Assembly: GCA_031277045.1 (NCBI GenBank) | Contig: JAISLX010000141.1 | Location: forward strand, 1-23,930 | Reading direction: 5' to 3' | DNA from: Treponema sp. | Lineage (GTDB): Bacteria > Spirochaetota > Spirochaetia > Treponematales > Breznakiellaceae | Length of the DNA: 23,930 nt | Shown here: positions 1 to 7,256 of the stretch, in pieces | Layout: every line of letters starts with the position of its first letter | Numbering within the stretch: the first letter of the stretch is position 1 | Made by a program: the position numbers and the translations under genes | The notes under the pieces: generated by a model | Told to the model about the DNA's origin: nothing | The model's input: the letters and a program-made list of their open reading frames with translations, nothing else | The model's database searches: none

Positions 1-174
1 GCCCCGCTGTTTCAGCGCGTCCAGAATTCCCCGCTCGCAGGCGTCCAGCGCTTCGTGGCTCACAAACTTGGCGATGCCGATACGGGGTTTCCCGCCTTCC
101 GCGGCCCTGGCTCCGGCGGCAAAAAGCGGCAGGGCCAGCAATGCCAGCGCCGCCGCAGCGATCAGTCTCTTCAT
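1..174 (-). CDS. ABC transporter substrate-binding protein, N-terminal part (runs off the window)
   Basis: Reading leftward from ATG at 174, 58 codons are visible before the window ends. The first ~25 residues form a lipid-free type signal peptide: MKRL, then a hydrophobic stretch (IAAAALALLALPLF) and small residues (AAGARAA). The mature start PRIGIAKFVSHEALDACERG matches the first strand and helix of the TrpX/COG2984 family (PF04392) of periplasmic substrate-binding proteins. Those usually begin with an IGI..F..H.ALD pattern and feed an ABC importer for an amino acid or related ligand. The start is supported by a Shine-Dalgarno (AAGGAGA, bases 181-187) six bases upstream. The substrate cannot be inferred. 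Permease and ATPase genes would be expected to the left, outside the window. Family assignment rests on a short segment. Confidence 0.72.
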   Translation of the reverse strand, partial: MKRLIAAAALALLALPLFAAGARAAEGGKPRIGIAKFVSHEALDACERGILDALKQRG

Positions 175-218
175 AATAATTCTCCTTAAAATAAACCGGC
201 TCTTCCGGTTTTTATGGT

Positions 219-248
219 TTTATAGCGGCGGGGGCTTCAGAACGACAA
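219..248 (-). promoter_or_regulatory. Proximal sigma70-type promoter of the substrate-binding protein gene
   Basis: On the minus strand, TTGTCG (243-248) and TATAAA (219-224) are 18 bases apart, placing the transcript start near base 212. The short leader would include a 7-bp hairpin (AAACCGG / CCGGTTT, bases 193-211) just before the Shine-Dalgarno. Confidence 0.45.
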
Positions 249-272
249 TCCCGAAAACCCCCGCCTCATATT

Positions 273-301
273 TTTATACAAAAAATTGCAAAAAAATACA
301 A
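273..301 (-). promoter_or_regulatory. Distal sigma70-type promoter of the substrate-binding protein gene
   Basis: On the minus strand, TTGTAT (296-301) and TATAAA (273-278) are 17 bases apart in a very AT-rich stretch, upstream of the proximal promoter. Two stacked promoters are plausible; which is used cannot be told from sequence. Confidence 0.45.
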
Positions 302-492
302 CACTCGGCTAAATTGCTGTGTTCCGGCGCGCCGCCGCCGCGTAATGTTTTCCGAAAACGGTGAAAACCGGTTAACCTGAGTAGGGTAGGGTGGAAGCTG
401 AGGGGGACGCGGGGAGTACCGGGCGTTAGAATACCGGACACGGCGAAAACCCGAAATTCGGTCTGACGGTTCGCTGGTCCGAAAAACCACAA

Positions 493-529
493 GGGCCGGT
501 TCCAAAATATCGGATTTTGGAACCGGCCC
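493..529 (-). terminator. Intrinsic terminator of the tmRNA gene
   Basis: A perfect inverted repeat: the 15-base arm GGGCCGGTTCCAAAA (493-507) pairs with 515-529, and one more A-T pair leaves a five-base loop. It lies 10 bases beyond the mature 3' end of tmRNA. On the minus strand it is followed by TTGTGGTTTTT, a loose U-tract. The A/T ends of the stem would let it work in both directions. Bases 302-492 otherwise hold no supported gene. Confidence 0.75.
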
Positions 530-538
530 AGGTAACGT

Positions 539-880
539 TGGAGGTGGCGGGAGTCGGACCCGCGTCCTGATGCGCGAAGCACAGGCGTCTACAGGTTTAG
601 CCGTTTATTGTATTGTCGGGATGGGCTTGGCTAAACGGCGTGCGGCCCATCCGTATCCGTTTAATCTTACCGCGTTCCGTCCGGCGCCGGAAACGCGGCC
701 AGCCTTGATTGTGACGCGGGAGCCCTTCCTCAAGGCGGCGGAAAGGTCCCACGCGGTTACGCAGCTAAGGCGTAATCGTAACTGTCGTTGTTGGCAGTTA
801 AAGTTTTGCCTAATCAGGAGATAGGCGCTCCACCTGCGGCCTGTACCCCGAACCGCAGCAGTCGAAACCGGTGCACCCCC
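539..880 (-). ncRNA. ssrA: tmRNA (transfer-messenger RNA)
   Basis: tmRNA with SmpB rescues stalled ribosomes and tags the unfinished protein for proteases such as ClpXP and Lon, both encoded in this window. The 5' end on the minus strand is GGGGGUG followed by CACCGGUUUCGAC, the classic tmRNA start. The 3' end carries the T-arm GGGUCCGACUCCC and CACCUCC, which closes a 7-bp acceptor stem (one G-U) with the 5' end. The discriminator is A539 and CCA is not encoded. The tag frame runs from the GCC resume codon at 795 to TAA at 757 and reads ANNDSYDYALAA. This is very close to the T. pallidum tag (ANSDSFDYALAA) and keeps the ALAA degron. The mature length would be about 342 bases plus CCA. Confidence 0.96.
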
Positions 881-897
881 GAAACACAAGCGTTTTC

Positions 898-926
898 ACT
901 ATACTGCCTGGACCAGGCCGAATCAA
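898..926 (-). promoter_or_regulatory. Promoter of the tmRNA gene
   Basis: On the minus strand, TTGATT (921-926) and TATAGT (898-903) are separated by 17 bases. The predicted start near 891 would leave a ~10-base 5' leader to be removed by RNase P before the mature end at 880. Confidence 0.75.
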
Positions 927-981
927 GGGCGGCGCGAATCTTTTCGGAGGCCGGAGGCGTTCCTTTCGCGGTTCGCGGGTT

Positions 982-1039
982 AGAAACCCTGCTTTCCGCC
1001 GGTTTTTTTTGGTTTTACGCGCGGAGCGCGGCAACATTG
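982..1039 (+). repeat. Two-hairpin dispersed repeat, copy 1
   Basis: This 58-base stretch aligns with 12623-12681. Shared parts are GAAACC, GCCGGTTTTTT, GG.T, CGCGCG.AGCGCGGCAA and a final ATTG, roughly 80% identity over the right-hand 42 bases by eye. It can form a first hairpin (AAACC 984-988 with GGTTT 1001-1005) followed by a T-run, then a GC-rich hairpin (CGCGC 1018-1022, loop GGA, GCGCG 1026-1030). It ends about 50 bases before the start codon at 1091. Confidence 0.6.
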
Positions 1040-1090
1040 CCATGTCAAATTCCTGTACGTTTATCCTGTTCCGGGGCCGATAATAGACGT

Positions 1091-1534
1091 ATGAGCGGCA
1101 TGTCCAAGCGCGTTAATCTGCACGATAATATTTTTATACTGTGCGGTCATCTTAAAATATTACGGGATACCCTGAATTTGGACACGGATCCGGCGATGTT
1201 TGTGAAAAAAGTCATGGAAGACACCGAATTTTTGGACCAGACCCTGGAAATGCTGCTGGAATACCTGCGAACTCACGATCGCCTTTTTGAACGGGACGAG
1301 GCTTTGAACTACCTTTCCGACCTGGAGTGGGATTTTTCCCGGTTTTTGGCCGAATTTTCCGGCAGTACATACGCCGCCTCGTATCCGGAACTCCAGGAAC
1401 GGATCCGGCCGCTGCGGGAGCGCGGCGCGGAACGGCTCAATGTTATCGGCGAAGATCGGAAAACCACTGTTTTTTCCCTCGATGAAAACACCGTGAGTTC
1501 CGATGAACTTAATGAACTTCTCCAGGATTTTTGA
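1091..1534 (+). CDS. Hypothetical protein, acidic, about 147 residues
   Basis: I do not recognise this family. The frame starting MSGMSKRVNLHDNIFILC encodes an acidic, probably all-helical cytoplasmic protein with many Leu/Glu/Asp residues (for example FLDQTLEMLLEYLRTHDRLF). It has no signal peptide or membrane segment, and its tail is SSDELNELLQDF. The ATG at 1091 is preferred because the open frame further upstream overlaps the tmRNA promoter and the dispersed repeat. A second ATG at 1100 is possible. No strong Shine-Dalgarno is visible. A weak promoter-like pair (TTGCCA at 1037, TATCCT at 1062, 19-base spacing) precedes it. The next gene, rsmD, follows after 132 bases in the same direction. 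It could be a spirochaete-specific protein of unknown function. Confidence 0.6.
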   Translation: MSGMSKRVNLHDNIFILCGHLKILRDTLNLDTDPAMFVKKVMEDTEFLDQTLEMLLEYLRTHDRLFERDEALNYLSDLEWDFSRFLAEFSGSTYAASYPELQERIRPLRERGAERLNVIGEDRKTTVFSLDENTVSSDELNELLQDF

Positions 1535-1666
1535 GCCGTCTCCCCGTAACGGGCGGCCTGCCGCGCGCCGGAAAACGCGGGTTTCGCGGTCAAAACGAAA
1601 GCTCGCGCGGCGTTTTGGCGAAATCCGCGGGAACGTTCCACGCGCGGAGCCCGCCGGTCCGCCGGC

Positions 1667-2209
1667 ATGAGGATCTCAGGCGGTACACTGAAAGGGCGTT
1701 CGGTAAAGGTTCCGCCGGGGATTATCCGGCCCAGCATGGACCGGATGCGGGAATCGGTATTCGGCGTCCTGGGGGACCTGGGCGGCGCCTCCTTCCTGGA
1801 CATCTTCAGCGGCACGGGGATCATCGCCCTGGAAGCGGCATCCCGGGGAGCCGCTTACATCGAGGCGGTGGAAATGGACAGCCGGAAGCGGGATACCCTG
1901 ATAGACAACGTGGCCATTTCCCCCGTCCGGATACACTGCCGCTTTATGGCCGCGGAACTTTACGTAAAGCGGGCAAAACGGAATTTCGACTATATTTTTT
2001 GCGATCCTCCATTCCCCTATCGTTTTAAATGGCCGCTTGCCGCCGGCATCGCCGCGTCCGTCCTGGCGCGGGACGGGACCCTTATCATACTGCACCGCCC
2101 CCGCGAAGATTTTTTTGACGGTGAAATCCCTTTCATTCAAAAATCGGCTGTCCGGGAATTCGGCCGTTCGGTGGTGGAATTCCTGCGGGTGGATAAACCG
2201 GCGGGCTGA
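1667..2209 (+). CDS. rsmD: 16S rRNA (guanine(966)-N(2))-methyltransferase RsmD
   Basis: The enzyme transfers a methyl group from S-adenosylmethionine to N2 of G966 of 16S rRNA in the small ribosomal subunit. The 180-residue product has the family landmarks in order: an N-terminal RISGG (2-6), RPSMDRMRESVF (21-32), the SAM-binding LDIFSGTGIIALEAASRG (44-61), an acidic residue after the second strand (VEM-D, 68-71), and the catalytic motif IV DPPFPY (113-118). Length is typical for RsmD (about 180-200). ATG at 1667 matches the conserved MRI start, although the Shine-Dalgarno is poor. In many bacteria rsmD sits next to coaD; here it does not. Confidence 0.93.
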   Translation: MRISGGTLKGRSVKVPPGIIRPSMDRMRESVFGVLGDLGGASFLDIFSGTGIIALEAASRGAAYIEAVEMDSRKRDTLIDNVAISPVRIHCRFMAAELYVKRAKRNFDYIFCDPPFPYRFKWPLAAGIAASVLARDGTLIILHRPREDFFDGEIPFIQKSAVREFGRSVVEFLRVDKPAG

Positions 2210-2244
2210 ATGTGGAGGAATCTCGACATTATGGTACTATTTTT

Positions 2245-2273
2245 TTGACAATGCCGGGTTACGGTGTTATTAT
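2245..2273 (+). promoter_or_regulatory. Strong sigma70-type promoter for the TPR-rlmN group
   Basis: A consensus -35 TTGACA (2245-2250), a 17-base spacer and -10 TATTAT (2268-2273), with a start expected near 2280. It excludes the upstream GTG (2264) as a start for the next gene, because that codon lies inside the promoter. Confidence 0.8.
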
Positions 2274-2293
2274 TGAATGGACAGCGGTACGAC

Positions 2294-2641
2294 ATGGATT
2301 ATAAAAAAACATTCGAAAAAAACGGGAACGAAAATTTTTTTATCAAAACCACCGCGGGTCCCCCGTTGGACGATGCCATCAAGGTTTCCCTGAATCGCAA
2401 AGGAAATACCCTGTACAACCAGGGGAATATCGAGGAAGCCCGGCGCATATTCATAACCACAGGCTATTCCGACGGCTTAAGCCGGATTGGGGATTATTAC
2501 AAATCGCGGGGCCGGTTTTTGGACGCCCTGAAAATGTACCGGATTGCCCCGGATCGCGCCAAAGCGGAAACGATCATCGTCCGGTTTTCGGAAATAATCA
2601 AAAACCTTATAAACGAGGAAGGGGATGCTCCCAATGAGTGA
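2294..2641 (+). CDS. Small TPR-like protein, 115 residues
   Basis: The ATG at 2294 (MDYKKTFEKNGNE) is the first usable start after the predicted transcript start near 2280. The leader is therefore very short (~14 bases) and has no clear Shine-Dalgarno. The middle of the protein reads as one or two degenerate tetratricopeptide-like helix pairs: RKGNTLYNQGNIEEARRIF, then LSRIGDYYKSRGRFLDALKMY. This suggests a protein-binding role. No signal or membrane segment is seen. The gene overlaps the start region of the following 10-repeat TPR protein, so the two are probably translated together and may act together. Function is unknown. Confidence 0.75.
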   Translation: MDYKKTFEKNGNENFFIKTTAGPPLDDAIKVSLNRKGNTLYNQGNIEEARRIFITTGYSDGLSRIGDYYKSRGRFLDALKMYRIAPDRAKAETIIVRFSEIIKNLINEEGDAPNE

Positions 2642-3797
2642 AATAATCATGGCGGACCAGCCGTGTAACGGGGAGTTCCGCGGCGGACTCTCCCACGTCT
2701 CTTCGGCGGCCGCAAGGGCGCCGGAAATCGCCGAAATTTCAGATCTTTCCAAACAGGGATACCATCTGCTTAAAGAAAACAGAATCGCCGAGGCCATGGA
2801 CCGTTTTAACCGGATACTGGAAGTGGATGACGACAATAACTACGCCCTGGTCGGCATGGGGGACGCCGCCCGTAAACGGGGGGATTTTCAGGAGGCGCAG
2901 GGCTATTACAGGCGGTGCCTGGACCGCCACCCGGGGAATAACTACGCCCTGTTCGGCCTGGCCGACTGTTACAAGGCCCTTAACCATTTTCACAAGGCCA
3001 TCGAAATATGGGAACAGTACCTGCTTCACGACAATACCAATATCACGGTTCTTACGCGGGTGGCGGACGCTTACCGGAAAATCCGGGATTTTAAAAACTC
3101 CAAGACGATCTACCTTAGAGTGCTGGAAATGGAGAATCAGAACCCCTACGCCATCATCGGCCTGGGGCATCTGCATTACGATTTTAAGGAATACCGGGAC
3201 GCCCTGTTTTACTGGGAAAAGATGTTCGAGGCCAACCGGAACGGGGTGGATATCCGGGTGCTTACCTCCATAGGGAACTGCCACCGGAAGCTCAAAAGTT
3301 TTGGCGACGGCATCGCCTACTTTGAGATGGCCCTCCGGCGGGAACCCTGCAATTTCTACGCCCTGTTCGGCCTGGCCGACTGTTACCGGGGCATGAATCA
3401 GCAGGACCGGTCCCTTGAGTACTGGAACCGTATCCTGGAGCAGGATCCCCGTAACAAGGTGATTCTGACCAGGGCGGGGGACGCCTACCGCCACCTGGAA
3501 AACTACGAAAAGGCGGTGGACTACTACCAGCGGGCCCTGAATATCGAATTCGACATCTACGCGGTGCTTGGCCTGGCGCTGGTAGCCAAGGCCCAGGGCC
3601 GCTATACCGAGGCTGTGGAATCTCTGGGCCGGCTGATCCAGCAGGAGCCCAAAAACTGCCGGCTCTACCTGGAACTGTCGGAATGTTACCTTAAGCGGGG
3701 GGATAAGCGTCTGGCCCAGGAAACTTTGGAGGATTTTCAGCGCCAGGGAATCCGGGCTCAGACGGTTACGGAGGCGCTTGAACGGCTTAAAAGTTAA
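2634..3797 (+). CDS. TPR repeat protein (about ten repeats)
   Basis: From about residue 35 to the end the protein is a continuous run of ~34-residue helix pairs of the tetratricopeptide type, about ten of them. Each carries the usual small and aromatic residues (such as YALVGMGDAARKRGDFQEA, YALFGLADCY, AYRHLENYEKAVDYYQRAL). Such solenoids act as protein-binding scaffolds. No enzyme domain, signal peptide or membrane segment is present, so a cytoplasmic location is likely. ATG 2634 is chosen because the purine run AGGAAGGGG (2616-2624) is at usable distance; ATG 2625 would sit directly on it. The start overlaps the end of the previous gene, and rlmN follows after six bases, giving one tightly packed operon. 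Two repeats share a 31-base identical DNA stretch (see findings). The binding partner is unknown. Confidence 0.88.
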   Translation: MSEIIMADQPCNGEFRGGLSHVSSAAARAPEIAEISDLSKQGYHLLKENRIAEAMDRFNRILEVDDDNNYALVGMGDAARKRGDFQEAQGYYRRCLDRHPGNNYALFGLADCYKALNHFHKAIEIWEQYLLHDNTNITVLTRVADAYRKIRDFKNSKTIYLRVLEMENQNPYAIIGLGHLHYDFKEYRDALFYWEKMFEANRNGVDIRVLTSIGNCHRKLKSFGDGIAYFEMALRREPCNFYALFGLADCYRGMNQQDRSLEYWNRILEQDPRNKVILTRAGDAYRHLENYEKAVDYYQRALNIEFDIYAVLGLALVAKAQGRYTEAVESLGRLIQQEPKNCRLYLELSECYLKRGDKRLAQETLEDFQRQGIRAQTVTEALERLKS

Positions 3798-3803
3798 ACG
3801 GCG

Positions 3804-4856
3804 ATGCGCGTTTTAAGCGGATGTTCCCTGGAAGAACTGGTTCAAATTCTCGCGCCTCTTTCCCCCTACAAGGCCGGGGAGGTATTCAAGTGGATATCCC
3901 GGGGCGCCCGCGGCTTTGAGGGCATGACCAGCCTGGGAAAGCGGGAGCGGGAGGATCTTTCCCGCCGTTTTACGATCCGGTCCACAGGCCGGGGCGGACC
4001 GCTGGCGGACCGCGACGGGACCGTCAAGCTCCGCATAACCCTGCGCGGCGCCGCCGCCGAGGCGGTACTCCTCCGGGACAAAAACGGCCGCGGGACCGCC
4101 TGCATATCCAGCCAGGCGGGGTGTTCCGTGGGCTGCGTGTTCTGCAAAACCGGCTCATTGGGTTTCCTGCGGAACCTGGACGCCGCGGAAATGGTGGAAC
4201 AGTTTCTCCATATCAGAGAAATCGGGGCGGAACAGGGGACGGAAGTTACCCACCTGGTGGTTATGGGCATGGGGGAACCCCTGCTTAACCTGGGGGAACT
4301 GCGCCGGGCGGCCGGAATCATCATGGATCCCCGGGGTCTGGGTGTCTCCTGGCGGCGGATCACCGTATCTACCAGCGGTATCATCGCCGGTATCCGGAAA
4401 CTGGCGGATTCAGGCCCCCCCCTGCGCCTGGCCTTCTCCCTGACCAGCGCGCGGGAAGAACTGCGAAACGCTCTGATCCCCTCAGCCAGGGACAACCCCC
4501 TCAAACGGATAAAGGACGCCCTTGTTTATTACCGGCAAAAAACGGGGCGGCGGATCACGCTGGAAGCGGTACTGCTGGGAGGGATCAACACCGGCGCGGA
4601 AGAGGCGTCGGCAATCCGGGATTTTGCCCGGGGCCTGGACGCGGTAGTAAACCTTATCCCCTGGAACCCCGTGGAAGGGCTCATGTTCCAGGGCCGCGCC
4701 CTGCGGGAACCTTCCCCCGCCGAAACCGAAGCCTTTATCCGGCTTCTCCGGCGGGAAGGCCTAAAGGTAACCCGCCGTTTCCGCAGGGGCCGGGGCGTTT
4801 CCGGGGCCTGCGGCCAGTTAGGGTGGAAAACCGGGGACCCGGACAGCGCCTTTTAA
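3804..4856 (+). CDS. rlmN: 23S rRNA/tRNA adenine(2503/37)-C2 methyltransferase RlmN
   Basis: A radical SAM enzyme that methylates C2 of A2503 in 23S rRNA and of A37 in some tRNAs by a ping-pong mechanism. The 350-residue product has the radical SAM cluster CSVGCVFC (Cys107, Cys111, Cys114) in the setting TACISSQAGC, where Cys100 corresponds to the resolving catalytic cysteine. GMGEPL (155-160) is the SAM-binding glycine motif, and NLIPWNP (283-289) is family-typical. The C-terminal GACGQL places the methyl-carrying cysteine at 336. Both catalytic cysteines and all three cluster ligands are present, so it should be active. Cfr-type resistance methyltransferases share the fold, but chromosomal context and the overall pattern favour RlmN. 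The start lies six bases after the TPR gene, so expression is probably coupled. Confidence 0.94.
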   Translation: MRVLSGCSLEELVQILAPLSPYKAGEVFKWISRGARGFEGMTSLGKREREDLSRRFTIRSTGRGGPLADRDGTVKLRITLRGAAAEAVLLRDKNGRGTACISSQAGCSVGCVFCKTGSLGFLRNLDAAEMVEQFLHIREIGAEQGTEVTHLVVMGMGEPLLNLGELRRAAGIIMDPRGLGVSWRRITVSTSGIIAGIRKLADSGPPLRLAFSLTSAREELRNALIPSARDNPLKRIKDALVYYRQKTGRRITLEAVLLGGINTGAEEASAIRDFARGLDAVVNLIPWNPVEGLMFQGRALREPSPAETEAFIRLLRREGLKVTRRFRRGRGVSGACGQLGWKTGDPDSAF

Positions 4857-4947
4857 CTGGGACCGCGTTACGCTTTTTGTAAACGCTTCGCTTTCAACAT
4901 GTACCCGGTTTTGTCCGGGGGCGGGATAGGCTCGTATATCAGGGGAA

Positions 4948-4976
4948 TTGACGCGGGGAAGGCTTCCCGGTAATAT
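4948..4976 (+). promoter_or_regulatory. Promoter of tRNA-Leu (and possibly the tig operon)
   Basis: TTGACG (4948-4953), a 17-base spacer and TAATAT (4971-4976), with a start near 4983, about 50 bases before the tRNA. The 5' leader contains a small hairpin (TGCCGG / CCGGCA, around 5012-5030). No other convincing promoter was found before tig, so read-through from here is plausible. Confidence 0.7.
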
Positions 4977-5034
4977 GATCAAATAGGGGAGGGCTCTCTT
5001 TAATAAGGACATGCCGGTACCGGTCCGGCAAAAA

Positions 5035-5115
5035 GCGAGAGTGGTGAAATTGGTAGACACGCCAGACTTAGGATCTGGTGCCTTTGGCGTGGGGGTTCAA
5101 GTCCCTTCTCTCGCA
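5035..5115 (+). tRNA. tRNA-Leu (anticodon UAG)
   Basis: The acceptor arms GCGAGAG (5035-5041) and CTCTCGC (5108-5114) pair perfectly, with discriminator A5115. The anticodon arm is CCAGA-CTTAGGA-TCTGG, giving anticodon TAG, which reads CUN leucine codons. A long class II variable arm is present (GTGCCTTTGGCGT). The T-loop is TTCAAGT on a five-pair stem with two G-U pairs. CCA is not encoded, as in the tmRNA of this window. Confidence 0.97.
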
Positions 5116-5263
5116 GATAAAGGCATATAACGGGTCTTCCAGACAACGGATCGCGTATAAAAAGTCTTTGCAACCGGTTTTATAACCGGCTCAGTTTACC
5201 ACAAAGAGGAAAGCTTCAGCGTTTTACGTTCCGGTGGAGCTTCCGCATCCGGAGAAGGATATT

Positions 5264-6631
5264 GTGATTATAAACAAAGAAATAAGCCGCCGGGAACATT
5301 CAAGCGTCAAATTAACACTTACCGTAGCGAAGGACGATGTCCGTTCCCACTACGAGGAAGTTCTCAATAACTACAACAAGAATATCCAACTGCCCGGATT
5401 CAGGCGGGGCAAAGTACCCCGGGAAGTATTGACGCGGAAATTCGGGGACGCGCTTAAGGCGGAAGCCCTGGGGAGCATTATCGAAAAATCGGTGTCCGAG
5501 GTCTTTGACGGCGGGGACCTGTCCCGGAAGGAGCAGCCCCTGCCTTATTCCACCCCGCAGCTGGAGGACAGGCCGGAACTGGACCTGGAAAACGATTTTA
5601 GCTTTTCCGTGGTATACGACGTGTTTCCCGAAGTCAAACCCGATGTCTGGAAGGGGTACGAGATCGAAGCCCCGGACGTGGAAATAAGCGGGGATGACAT
5701 AAACCGGGAACTGGAAATAATACGGGAACGGAACGCCATCGTGCTTGACCGCGATGACGCGGCCGGGGCGGAAACGGGCAATGTCGTTACCGTCAACTAT
5801 GTTGAAATCGACGGCAAGGGGGAACCCGTCCCCGGTACGGAACGGCTGGATTACGTGTTCACCCTTGGGAAAGGCGACAATGCCTACAATTTTGACGACG
5901 AGATCCTAGGGATGAAAAAAGGCGAAACCAGGGAAGTAAAAACCCGTCCGGCGGAGGAAACAGACGGCTCCGCCCCGGCGGAAGAAACCGTGAAACTCCG
6001 GGTAAGCCTTACGGCCCTCAAGGAACGCAGGCTTCCGGAACTGGACGACGAACTGGCCCAGGACGTAGACGAAAAATTCAACAGTCTGGAAGATCTGCGG
6101 AATAGTATCCGGACTTCCCTGAACCGTAACCTGGAACAGCGTCTTCGTGATATCAAGATCAGCGGGCTTTTGGAAAAAATTTGCGCCAATACCCCGGTAG
6201 ATATTCCCGAATCGATGGTCCGTATCGAACTTGAATCCCGGTGGCGCCGTTTGGCCCGCGCTTTCAACCTTACGGTGGACCGGATGAAAGAACACGTAAC
6301 AAGAAGCGGCCAAACCGTGGAAGAAATGGAAGATACCTGGCGTTCCGCGGCTGTCAAAGCCCTCCACGCCCGGCTCATCGTGGAAACCCTTATCGAGGAG
6401 CTTAAACTGGAAGCCGGGGACGAAGAACTGGAAAAAGAGATCGCGGACATAGCCGCCGCCGAAAACATCCCGGTGGACGATATAAAAAAATTCTACGAAG
6501 AGGAGCAGGCGCGGGAACAGTTTCGGGAACAAATAAAGGAACGAAAGTTTTTCGACATCCTGCTGGCGGAAAATACGGTCAAACCGGGGAAAAGGGAGAA
6601 TTATCTAGACCTTATGTCTAAAAATGATTAG
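5264..6631 (+). CDS. tig: Trigger factor (ribosome-associated chaperone and prolyl isomerase)
   Basis: Trigger factor binds near the ribosomal exit tunnel and shields nascent chains. The GTG at 5264 is chosen because GGAGAAGG (5251-5258) lies five bases upstream and the product then begins [20 protein letters not shown], as usual in the family. The 455-residue product is full length. The N-terminal ribosome-binding domain has the signature GFRRGKVP (45-52). A central FKBP-like PPIase domain spans about residues 155-250 ([15 protein letters not shown], then a YVFTLG segment), although its catalytic residues are not clearly kept. The remainder is the helical C-terminal chaperone domain. It is the first gene of a tig-clpP-clpX-lon cluster and overlaps or abuts clpP. 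The C-terminus is very charged. Confidence 0.95.
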   Translation: MIINKEISRREHSSVKLTLTVAKDDVRSHYEEVLNNYNKNIQLPGFRRGKVPREVLTRKFGDALKAEALGSIIEKSVSEVFDGGDLSRKEQPLPYSTPQLEDRPELDLENDFSFSVVYDVFPEVKPDVWKGYEIEAPDVEISGDDINRELEIIRERNAIVLDRDDAAGAETGNVVTVNYVEIDGKGEPVPGTERLDYVFTLGKGDNAYNFDDEILGMKKGETREVKTRPAEETDGSAPAEETVKLRVSLTALKERRLPELDDELAQDVDEKFNSLEDLRNSIRTSLNRNLEQRLRDIKISGLLEKICANTPVDIPESMVRIELESRWRRLARAFNLTVDRMKEHVTRSGQTVEEMEDTWRSAAVKALHARLIVETLIEELKLEAGDEELEKEIADIAAAENIPVDDIKKFYEEEQAREQFREQIKERKFFDILLAENTVKPGKRENYLDLMSKND

Positions 6632-6641
6632 ATTCAAACCT

Positions 6642-7256
6642 ATGCATGAAAAAATGAACACCCTGGTTCCTTATGTCATTGAGCAAAGCGGGTCCGGGGA
6701 ACGATCTTACGATATCTATTCCCGGCTTCTTAAAGACCGGATCGTGTTTCTGGACGGGGAAATAAACGACCTGAGCGCCGATCTGGTGGTGGCCCAACTG
6801 CTTTTTCTGGACGGCCAGGATATCGATAAAGATATTAACCTGTACATCAATTCGCCGGGCGGATCGGTTACCGCGGGGCTGGCAATATATGATACCATAC
6901 AGTATGTCAAAAGCGATGTGCAGACTATCTGCCTGGGCCAGGCGGCCAGCATGGCCGCGCTGATACTTACATCGGGGGCCGCGGGGAAGCGGATGGTGCT
7001 TCCTTCCTCCCGGGTGCTTATCCACCAGCCCTGGGGCGGTGCCCAGGGGCAGGCCCGTGACATCGGTATCCAGTCGCGGGAGATAATCCGGTTAAAAAAG
7101 CTTACTATCCAATATTTCGCCAAACACACGGGAAAAGACGCCGAAAAAATGGCCGCCGACATGGAGCGGGATTTTTATATGTCCGCGGAGGACGCGGTTT
7201 CCTACGGGGTGGCGGATTCGGTCCTGACGAGGGAGAAACATGGCAAAAATACGTAA
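6642..7256 (+). CDS. clpP: ATP-dependent Clp protease proteolytic subunit ClpP
   Basis: ClpP forms the double-heptamer serine protease chamber fed by ClpX. The family core starts at [20 protein letters not shown], so the real start is one of the ATGs at 6624, 6642 or 6654. None has a good Shine-Dalgarno, and 6624 would overlap the tig stop by eight bases, so translation is probably coupled to tig. Counting from 6642, the catalytic triad is Ser103 (GQAASMAA), His128 (LIHQP) and Asp177 (MERDFYM). The [10 protein letters not shown] oxyanion region is also intact. The 3' end overlaps clpX by 17 bases in another frame, again suggesting translational coupling. Confidence 0.96.
   Translation: MHEKMNTLVPYVIEQSGSGERSYDIYSRLLKDRIVFLDGEINDLSADLVVAQLLFLDGQDIDKDINLYINSPGGSVTAGLAIYDTIQYVKSDVQTICLGQAASMAALILTSGAAGKRMVLPSSRVLIHQPWGGAQGQARDIGIQSREIIRLKKLTIQYFAKHTGKDAEKMAADMERDFYMSAEDAVSYGVADSVLTREKHGKNT

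Noticed and set aside
570..824. Plus-strand frame of 84 codons
   Set aside because: It lies entirely over the minus-strand tmRNA gene and has no protein-like features.
4863..4886. Possible terminator after rlmN (GCGTTAC ... GTAAACGC)
   Set aside because: The stem needs a bulge and has no T-run beyond it; the T-run is in the loop.
5172..5190. Hairpin CCGGTT/AACCGG between tRNA-Leu and tig as a terminator
   Set aside because: The stem is six pairs and no U-tract follows (CTCAGTTTACC), so termination is doubtful. It may be only a processing or chance structure.
5116..5263. Heat-shock operator (CIRCE) or sigma32-type promoter before tig
   Set aside because: No TTAGCACTC...GAGTGCTAA repeat or clear heat-shock promoter was found upstream of the tig-clpP-clpX-lon cluster.
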